Positions 26,163 to 31,935 of a stretch of DNA of 33,459 nucleotides are shown here, piece by piece. The position numbers were made by a program, and so were the translations under genes. The notes under the pieces are model-generated. The model had not been told where the DNA came from and did no database searches. It saw nothing but the letters and a program-made list of their open reading frames with translations. Source of the stretch: Treponema sp. (GTDB lineage Bacteria; Spirochaetota; Spirochaetia; Treponematales; Breznakiellaceae); the NCBI GenBank assembly GCA_031282065.1, contig JAITEL010000149.1, positions 1 to 33,459 on the forward strand, read 5' to 3'. Within the stretch, counting starts at the first letter, position 1. Every line of letters starts with the position of its first letter.

Positions 26163-27133
26163 CACATCTCCTTAGCGTGAAGGTATGCATCCTCATCTAC
26201 TACTTTTTCCACTATCCGAAGCCTGGCACTTCGAGAGGACGGATTACTGCGTATTTCAGCTTCTCCAGGGGTAATCCCCTTTCGGTAAAGTACCTTAACA
26301 CTCCTGCTCATCCTGTTATCCTCATATATCGGTTGTTCTTCAGTGCCGGTATAATCCTTGCTCTTTTCCCGAAAGAAATGCTTAACGATCCGGTCTTCCA
26401 AGGAGTGGAAGGTAATGACCCCCACCCGTCCTCCGGGTTTAAGCACCCTTAGCGCTCTTTCCAGAAGCTCCTGTAACCGGATAAGTTCTCCATTAACCAC
26501 GATGCGCAGAGCCTGAAAGGTCCTGGTGGCAGGATGGATACTTCCCCGGTACCGCGAGGGCACTGCCCGGGCTACAATGTCTGCCAGAACCCCAGACCGG
26601 TTTATTCTTCCCTTGGACTTGGCCTCTGTAATACTACGGGCGATCCGCCTTGCATACCGTTCTTCCCCATAGGTATACAGCAAATCTGCCAAGGCTTTTT
26701 CAGAAAGACCGGCTATAAGTTCTGCGGCAGCTAGGCCCTGGGTCCTGTCGATGCGCATATCCAAGACTTCGTCCCGCAAGAAGCTAAAACCCCGCGCCCC
26801 CTTCTTGTAATGATACTGGCTTACCCCTAAATCAATGAGTATAGTATCCGGCTTTTCAAAGGAGGAATCGGCAAAAAAAGCATACGACCATCCGGTATAC
26901 CAATGGACTCGCTCCCCAAATACCTTAAGCCGCTGCTTGGCCACCTCCTGTATTTCCCGATCTGCATCAATGCCAATAAGACGTAAATCTGGAAACCGAG
27001 ATAAAAACGCATAACTGTGCCCCCCCTCCCCCACTGTCGCATCAATCATCAGCTCCCCCGCTTGCCGAGGAGCCAGCAATTGCAAGGTCTCTTCCAGCAA
27101 AACCGGAGTATGAACGATTTCCATATACTCCAT
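26159..27133 (-). CDS. rsmH: 16S rRNA (cytosine-1402-N4) methyltransferase RsmH (MraW)
   Basis: Methylates C1402 of 16S rRNA in the decoding centre with S-adenosylmethionine. The 324-residue protein shows the Rossmann motif MIDATVGEGGHSYAFL at 29-44, LIGIDADREI, then ILIDLGVSQYHYKKGARGFSFLRDEVLDMRID, and GVITFHSLEDRIVKHFF near 235-250, all specific for this family. The ATG at 27133 is used; an ATG three codons in (27124) has a better-spaced AGGA/GGAG and may be the real one. mraZ, normally preceding rsmH in division clusters, is not found here. Confidence 0.96.
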   Translation of the reverse strand: MEYMEIVHTPVLLEETLQLLAPRQAGELMIDATVGEGGHSYAFLSRFPDLRLIGIDADREIQEVAKQRLKVFGERVHWYTGWSYAFFADSSFEKPDTILIDLGVSQYHYKKGARGFSFLRDEVLDMRIDRTQGLAAAELIAGLSEKALADLLYTYGEERYARRIARSITEAKSKGRINRSGVLADIVARAVPSRYRGSIHPATRTFQALRIVVNGELIRLQELLERALRVLKPGGRVGVITFHSLEDRIVKHFFREKSKDYTGTEEQPIYEDNRMSRSVKVLYRKGITPGEAEIRSNPSSRSARLRIVEKVVDEDAYLHAKEMW

Positions 27134-27184
27134 TCCTGTTTAATCGCTTATGTATACTTTATATCAGGTAAACCCTTGAACACC

Positions 27185-27289
27185 CTAGAAAATCAATAGT
27201 ACAGTAATGAAATATATGTACATATCTACAGAATACCATGCTTGATAGATAGTTTCAATTCCCTTGACAGGTATTCGCATGTTTTCCAT
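27185..27289 (-). CDS. Candidate 34-residue hydrophobic small protein before rsmH
   Basis: An ATG at 27289 opens a 34-codon frame ending in TAG at 27185, 51 nt before rsmH. The ribosome-binding site is as good as any in the window: AAGGAGGG (27304-27297) with a 7-nt spacer. The first half (MENMRIPVKGIETIYQAW) is polar and mildly basic; the second half (from VDMYIYFIT to the end LLIF) is a short hydrophobic segment that could sit in a membrane. No family is recognised. It might be a real membrane peptide, or a leader peptide controlling the division operon. Too short for gene-finders with typical cut-offs. Confidence 0.5.
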   Translation of the reverse strand: MENMRIPVKGIETIYQAWYSVDMYIYFITVLLIF

Positions 27290-27832
27290 AAGCCTTCCCT
27301 CCTTACAGACGGCCTGGTAGGTTTACCTTTTTGTGTGCCCATAGTATTTTTTACCTATTTTTCTATGTTACATGATGTCAAATCATACAGCATAAAGCAC
27401 GATTAGGCTGGTATGGGAGACAAGCCCCTCCCTCACCCAAGTGCTTCATGCGTCACGACTTGTCGAACTCAGATTAATTGAGGATTTTTTAGAACCCAGG
27501 TGAGTTTTGAAAACAAGCTTAATATTACCTACGTATTCTCAATCTATATATTCATTCAGCCTAGGGACTCCGTCAAGGTCCTCATTAAAAAAATGGAGAT
27601 TATAGGATCATTCCAAAGAGGCTTCCTTAGTATACCTCTGCGGACTGAGGCATAATCGAAGTTAGCACCTGGTATAACGGAAAGGACATCTGTGACGGGA
27701 TATACAAAACCAGGTATCATTGAGGTACAAATCGGTAGCTTGGGTAAGGGTAAAACAACAATAGCAACAAGCTGGCTAGGGCCCTTGGCGTCGTCAGGGA
27801 CTCAGTATCCTGGATACCGAGTTTACCGCAAC
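27290..27832. other. Gene-poor spacer upstream of the division cluster
   Basis: No convincing gene. On the minus strand a perfect -35 TTGACA (27381-27376) is followed after 18 nt by a poor -10 TAGGTA (27357-27352); this could promote the small ORF and rsmH, but the -10 is too weak to be sure. A + strand open frame beginning with GTG at 27692 has an AAAGGA upstream but its last third is antisense to the transposase relic, so it is not called. No tRNA-like structure was seen. Confidence 0.4.
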
Positions 27833-28411
27833 TCAGGACTCGTTCATTCTTTCGAAGGTGATCCACAAAGCATGATGGCCCTCAAACAAACCATAATTGA
27901 TGTAAAAGAAGTCCGTATCAAACGCTTTCAGGTGCTTGCATAAGCTTTTAAAAAAATAACACCTTCTCCGAAATACGCTCCGTATCCGATGTCTCAGCCG
28001 GCAATGGTTCCCTTCTATCCCCCTTCATGTATTCCTTCCCTACCCCATCATGCCCGCCTCCGCCAAATACCGAAAGAAAACGCTCCCCGTTATCCGTAGC
28101 TATCAGGTCAGAGCTTATCCCCAGTCCTGTTATCCTCTCCTTCTACGTTTCTCCGTCTTGATGTCCTGAGTCCCCTCCACATACGCCATGATTTCCCCCC
28201 TTTCTCGGTGATACGCATAAATCGCCATACTTTATTCTTCTTGTTTCCTACATAATTCCACAATTCGTCTATTTCAAGGCACTCATAGTCGTTTCGGTTC
28301 TATCGTGTATTTACCCGATTTAAGGACTTTTAAGACGTTGGTAATGCTGATGTTCAGCACGATACTGATATCTCGCATTAATTCCCCGTACCAGGAGTAA
28401 TCTCTAGACAG
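27833..28411 (-). pseudogene. IS1-family transposase remnant
   Basis: Reading the minus strand across three frames gives successive pieces of an IS1-type transposase. One frame has RDISIVLNISITNVLKVLKSGKYTIEPK (InsA-like helix-turn-helix end). The next has YECLEIDELWNYVGNKKNKVW, then shifts to AIYAYHRERGEIMAYVEGTQDIKTEKR, then ISSDLIATDNGERFLSVFGG, and finally RIRSVFRRR and LKAFDTDFFYINYG, the family's C-terminal signature. The catalytic-type Asp of LEIDE and of ATDNGE can be seen. At least two frameshifts and loss of the N-terminal zinc-binding part show that it is dead. Terminal inverted repeats were not found, so the exact ends are unclear. Confidence 0.8.
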
Positions 28412-28433
28412 GAAGATTATAGACTTCACAGCA

Positions 28434-28484
28434 TAAAAAAAGGGCTAGAGATTACAGTGAATGCCTTCACTACTTCCCTAACCC
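28434..28484 (-). terminator. Rho-independent terminator of the flaA-like operon
   Basis: On the minus strand an outer stem GGGTTAG/CTAGCCC (28484-28478 with 28448-28442) encloses a perfect inner hairpin AGTGAA-GGCA-TTCACT (28471-28456). It is followed directly by seven T residues. It lies 45 nt past the stop of the second flaA-like gene. A separate 11-bp inverted repeat, GTAATCTCTAG (28397-28407) with CTAGAGATTAC (28445-28455), overlaps it and could form an alternative structure. Confidence 0.8.
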
Positions 28485-28528
28485 TCTTCATTCAAAGAAC
28501 CGATACGAGCCCTTTGAACTTCCTGGTT

Positions 28529-29257
28529 CTACCACGCATCAGCCATATCATCAGGATCTCGATTGTTTTCAGGGAACAGGTCTGTAACGGCTCGAAGATC
28601 GTCCAAATAAAAATAGTAGGTACCTACCGTTTCCGCAGGATCACAATCAACCCTAAACCCGGTAATCTTAATCCCCAGATAGTTATTATAATGATAATTC
28701 CGCTGTACAATACCACTTTTTCCATCATAAGCCTGAGGAGGAACCGCCACGGTCAACTTTTTCCATCCCTGGAAATTCAACTTACCCATAGACAGCTCAA
28801 AGGGGCGACCAAGAGAATCCTGGATAAGGATCTTTAATTCATGATTAAAGTTCCGCCCCACTGCCCATACAGAAATAGTCTTAGTTATTCCTTCAATAGG
28901 AATAGGCCGTAGAGGGGTTAAAGTAAAACTAGCATGTCCCCGATGAAGAAAATCAACCCGGGTACCCAATACATGCTGATCAGGAATATCCAATCCCTCT
29001 TCTTCCGGTAAAGACTCTTTCCCTGCCGGAGCTCCTTCAAAAAGCCGAGAACTGATAAACCCGTTATCCACCGAAATACTAGGTCGCCAATATCCCTCGT
29101 ACTCGAATTTATCAACCGAAACCTCTTTCAGGTTCTGTTGAGCCGTATCAATTCCGATCCGACTTGGATCTGAGGAACCCACTGCCCCATCCTGAGTTTG
29201 GGCAAACAAAGCCCCACTCAACAAAAGACACAAGGCTATACTGCTTAATCGCTTCAT
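28529..29257 (-). CDS. FlaA-family flagellar filament outer-layer (sheath) protein
   Basis: A 242-residue secreted protein of the spirochaete FlaA family, which coats the periplasmic flagellar filament. The signal peptide is MKRLSSIALCLLLSGALFA before Gln. Diagnostic stretches are KTISVWAVGRNFNHELKILIQDSLGR, LNFQGWKKLTVAVPP, and near the C-terminus ITGFRVDCDPAETVGTYYFYLDDLRAVTDLF, the most conserved FlaA block. It ends ENNRDPDDMADAW. The start overlaps the stop of the upstream paralogue by one base (TAATG) with GGGAGG 6 nt before the ATG, so the pair is translationally coupled. Probably equivalent to one of the accessory FlaA proteins of Treponema; which one cannot be settled by eye. Confidence 0.9.
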   Translation of the reverse strand: MKRLSSIALCLLLSGALFAQTQDGAVGSSDPSRIGIDTAQQNLKEVSVDKFEYEGYWRPSISVDNGFISSRLFEGAPAGKESLPEEEGLDIPDQHVLGTRVDFLHRGHASFTLTPLRPIPIEGITKTISVWAVGRNFNHELKILIQDSLGRPFELSMGKLNFQGWKKLTVAVPPQAYDGKSGIVQRNYHYNNYLGIKITGFRVDCDPAETVGTYYFYLDDLRAVTDLFPENNRDPDDMADAW

Positions 29258-30006
29258 TAAAGACCTCCCTCACTATTCCAGAATTCCTGCACCCGAACAG
29301 GATTTGCCAATTCATCACCATCATAAGGCGCCTCAAAGGTATCCGTAAGGACTTTGAGCTGATCAAAATAAATATAGAAGTTATCTACCGGTTCAGTAGG
29401 CACCGTCCATATCCGGAATTTAACGAAAGTTAAGGGAGCAAGCCGGGGAAGCACCCGTTTAGCCTGGGGGAAATTCTTAGGTATGGCAACCTGCAAATTT
29501 CTCCATCCCTGATAGCCGATAGATCCCAAATCAACCGTATGAATTACCCCCTGATAATCCCGCAAATAGGCTTCTATGTGGTAATTAAGATTAGATCCCC
29601 ATACCCACATATCCAGATACCTCACCCGGCCGGGAATAGGAATTTCCACCGGTACTCCGTCTTCCTCACCCGCATTTACCGGATATACATCAATCCAATT
29701 ATATCCCCGGCGATCAAAACGACCCCAAATACCAAGACTCTTCAGATCTGCTCCGTCTGGATTAGACCCAAAAAGCGCCGCAGGCCATGTAGCAACATAC
29801 GTTACTTTAGGAAATGAGTCTTCATCGGTTTTGGTAGCGAATTTACTCGCCTCCAGTTTCCAGTTATACAGAGACTCATCATTTTGATCAAACGTCTCCA
29901 AAATCCTGGATTCAAGAGCCACCGCCTGCTCATCACCAAAAGCTGATAATACTGCTATACATGCCAAAAAAATTAAGCAAATAGCCCTGAAACTACCATG
30001 TTTCAT
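29257..30006 (-). CDS. FlaA-like flagellar filament outer-layer protein, paralogue 2
   Basis: A 249-residue secreted protein clearly related to its downstream neighbour but diverged. The signal peptide is MKHGSFRAICLIFLACIAVLSAFG. Shared features are RYLDMWVWGSNLNYHIEAYLRDYQG, SIGYQGWRNLQVAIP and the C-terminal KFRIWTVPTEPVDNFYIYFDQLKVLTDTF, equivalent to the FlaA YLDDLRAVTD block. The start ATG has AAAGGAG 6 nt upstream, and a near-perfect sigma70-like promoter lies 44-72 nt upstream. It is thus the first gene of a two-gene operon. It may form a mixed sheath with the other FlaA. Confidence 0.87.
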   Translation of the reverse strand: MKHGSFRAICLIFLACIAVLSAFGDEQAVALESRILETFDQNDESLYNWKLEASKFATKTDEDSFPKVTYVATWPAALFGSNPDGADLKSLGIWGRFDRRGYNWIDVYPVNAGEEDGVPVEIPIPGRVRYLDMWVWGSNLNYHIEAYLRDYQGVIHTVDLGSIGYQGWRNLQVAIPKNFPQAKRVLPRLAPLTFVKFRIWTVPTEPVDNFYIYFDQLKVLTDTFEAPYDGDELANPVRVQEFWNSEGGL

Positions 30007-30049
30007 TCTATACTCCTTTTCAACGTAGGGAACTTTAAGATCAAATAAT

Positions 30050-30078
30050 AGTATACTTACTTATGAGACCTTTGTCAA
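30050..30078 (-). promoter_or_regulatory. Sigma70-type promoter of the flaA-like operon
   Basis: On the minus strand TTGACA (30078-30073), a 17-nt spacer, and TATACT (30055-30050): a perfect -35 and a 5/6 -10. It sits 43 nt before the ATG at 30006. This is the best vegetative promoter in the window, so these sheath genes look to be under housekeeping sigma control rather than sigma28. Confidence 0.8.
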
Positions 30079-30128
30079 ATCTCTCCAAGTATATATCATC
30101 TTAATCCTCTTGCGCAATAGTTTTTTAG

Positions 30129-31046
30129 TTAAAGCATACTTCTAAGAAGTACTTTTTTCAAACGGCCTAAAACCTCCTTATCTACTATTCGCTGCCCTGG
30201 AAGCACCCAGTCCGCAGGAACAGCCTCTCCCTTCCTCCCCGGTATCATGGCTATCGTCTTTCCCGCCACAGCCCAAGGAGAATCATCCACTACCAACTTC
30301 ACCGCCTTTGAGGTTAGATCCGGATCAATCCAGGAAAATAAAATAACTGGTATCTCAAGATTCCGTTCAAGAAAGAGGGTCGCCTGTCCTTGCATAACTA
30401 CACAGGAAAGATTCTGTATTATATCGACATAATCTTGTTTTATATTGAGATATTTTGGCTCTTTTGTAAATCCTTGTTCCCGAAGCCCTATACTAAAGGC
30501 TTCCCGGTATTCGCTGGAAATTGCTTCGTTCTGAAAAAACAGGACCTCCCCCTGAGTAATCGGCTCTCCCTCCCTTGAGGCTGTCTGCTGGGCAATAATA
30601 CCAGCACAAAGCCCCGCCCGGTACAAGTCCAACATAGTATCAGTACCCACAAAAATAGTCCCCGGCACCTGGGGATCCTGGTTCCGGGCTCCCAAAATAA
30701 AGATCGGTACATGAGGAAATTGGGCTGCATACCGTCCAGCTCCTTCATAATACCTGTAGGGGAACAACACCCCATAGGGAGCGCTGTGGGCTTCCTCTAC
30801 CGCAAACATCACTATATCCGGACCCGCGTTTTCTCCGATAAGCACCGGCTTAATCCGGCGCATCATCATGAGGGTGATTTCGAGGCGTTTTATCCCTACC
30901 CGCCTAAGGCCATACAGGGCATTAAAAGAGGCATCCGTAACGAACAACACGGGGGCACGGAACAAAAAGAAACCGGTCAAGAGAACTGGCAGCAGGACCC
31001 ACATACTAAGAAGAAGGTATCGTTTTTTGAACCTAGGGCTACCCAT
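30129..31046 (-). CDS. Membrane-anchored periplasmic-binding-fold protein, function unknown
   Basis: A protein of about 305 residues with a single N-terminal membrane anchor (RYLLLSMWVLLPVLLTGFFLF after MGSPRFKK) and a large periplasmic part. That part reads like a type 1 periplasmic-binding fold of the sugar/BMP kind: GPDIVMFAVEEAHSAPYGVLF, PHVPIFILGARN, GTIFVGTDTMLDLYRAGLCAGIIA, GEVLFFQNEAISSEYREAFSIGLREQGF, IPVILFSWIDPDLTSKAVKLVVDD. There is no lipobox and no transporter beside it. The start is uncertain: ATG 31046, ATG 31091 and TTG 31103 are all in frame and none has a good ribosome-binding site. It lies upstream of the flaA-like pair, separated by 122 nt and a promoter, so may be functionally unrelated. 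Confidence 0.75.
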   Translation of the reverse strand: MGSPRFKKRYLLLSMWVLLPVLLTGFFLFRAPVLFVTDASFNALYGLRRVGIKRLEITLMMMRRIKPVLIGENAGPDIVMFAVEEAHSAPYGVLFPYRYYEGAGRYAAQFPHVPIFILGARNQDPQVPGTIFVGTDTMLDLYRAGLCAGIIAQQTASREGEPITQGEVLFFQNEAISSEYREAFSIGLREQGFTKEPKYLNIKQDYVDIIQNLSCVVMQGQATLFLERNLEIPVILFSWIDPDLTSKAVKLVVDDSPWAVAGKTIAMIPGRKGEAVPADWVLPGQRIVDKEVLGRLKKVLLRSML

Positions 31047-31103
31047 ACTTAAACCATACCCGGCTCTGGGAGGTCTGTAAAGACGGAACATAGGGATTAA
31101 CAA

Positions 31104-31610
31104 GAAATATCTGGAAACAGGATAAACCTCCGGTAAAGTCTTTAGTCAGCAGGCCATTCCTGCGGAACGAGCCGGCTCTTTCGGCTTGCAGCCAAAAGTA
31201 TATGTGGACCAAAAGGCCCCAAAAGTCCATAGTTAACGTTAGGGATATTAGGTGTTGTTAGCAAGGACGTAATGCCTCAAGATAAAAATCCCCGCCACAA
31301 GGCGGTTATCATGTATTTTAAAAATAAAGGTCTTCCCTGTCTTTTTCCGATCTTTCAGAAGAGGAAAGGGGTACGTTTTTCAAAGACAGAGCAGATGCAC
31401 AAATGCGTCCGCCCCTGGCGGAAGCCTTCCAGGAGTCAGGCAGGGCGCGGGACAAAGGCCCGGGAGAGGCCGTACTCCTTCGGGGGCCTTGCGATACAAT
31501 GGCCCTGAAACGGGCATATCCTGCGGCAACGCAGGGATCCTTTATGGAAGGACAAATTCGACTTTTGAGGCTGTTCTTACCCTAAGAAGGACCTGTATCC
31601 GGGCGATCCC
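31104..31610. other. Non-coding stretch with small hairpins
   Basis: About 500 nt without a supported gene; the frames present have no ribosome-binding site and odd composition. Small inverted repeats include GCAGG/CCTGC (31149-31163), AGCCG/CGGCT (31170-31186), CCGCC/GGCGG (31292-31305) and CCTGCG-GCAA-CGCAGG (31520-31535), the last closed by a GNRA-type tetraloop. A lone TGCGTC at 31404-31409 is the same hexamer that forms the array further down. Confidence 0.5.
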
Positions 31611-31808
31611 TGCGTCTGTATGGCTATCCCCTGCGTCTGTATCAATATTCTATGCGTCATTTACGGTAGGTAATACGGACGCATCTATAAGTATTCCATG
31701 CGTCAAAGAAGGGGAAAAGACGCAGAGAACAGCAATATATGCGTCCATAATAACGATACCGACGCATGAAACAGTGAAACCTGCGCAGATATTAACCGGA
31801 AAGATGCA
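31611..31808. repeat. Phased array of TGCGTC/GACGCA hexamers, about 21-bp period
   Basis: Exact or near-exact hexamers start at 31611, 31632, 31653 (TGCGTC), 31678 (GACGCA), 31699 (TGCGTC), 31719 (GACGCA), 31740 (TGCGTC), 31761 (GACGCA), 31782 (TGCGCA) and 31803 (GATGCA). The steps are 21, 21, 25, 21, 20, 21, 21, 21, 21, about two helical turns. The two hexamers are reverse complements, so sites face both ways on one side of the helix. The intervening 14-19 nt differ, apart from CTGTAT shared by the first two units. It ends 127 nt before the caspase/WD40 gene. Confidence 0.85.
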
Positions 31809-31935
31809 TGGAAAAGGCCTTCCCGCCACGGAACAGGCCGGGACGGAGCACGGTAAGCCAGCAGGATTGCCCCGCGGCTCAAGGCATGGTATCCTGGGGT
31901 GTACCTGTTTATACCATACATGGAGGACAAGACAG

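Noticed and set aside
27352-27381. Promoter for the division cluster (TTGACA-N18-TAGGTA)
   Set aside because: The -35 is perfect but the -10 matches only weakly, so it is mentioned in the spacer entry and not called separately.
27692-27943. 83-codon + strand frame with GTG start and AAAGGA upstream, containing a GKGKTT run
   Set aside because: Its last third (from about 27833) is antisense to the IS1-type transposase C-terminus, the P-loop-like run lacks the spacing of a real Walker A, and no family is recognised.
31272-31508. 78-codon + strand frame upstream of the hexamer array
   Set aside because: Lys/Arg/Pro-rich low-complexity peptide with no ribosome-binding site or family match.
31611-31808. 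Reading the hexamer array as a CRISPR array
   Set aside because: The repeated part is only six bases, appears in both orientations, and there are no cas genes.
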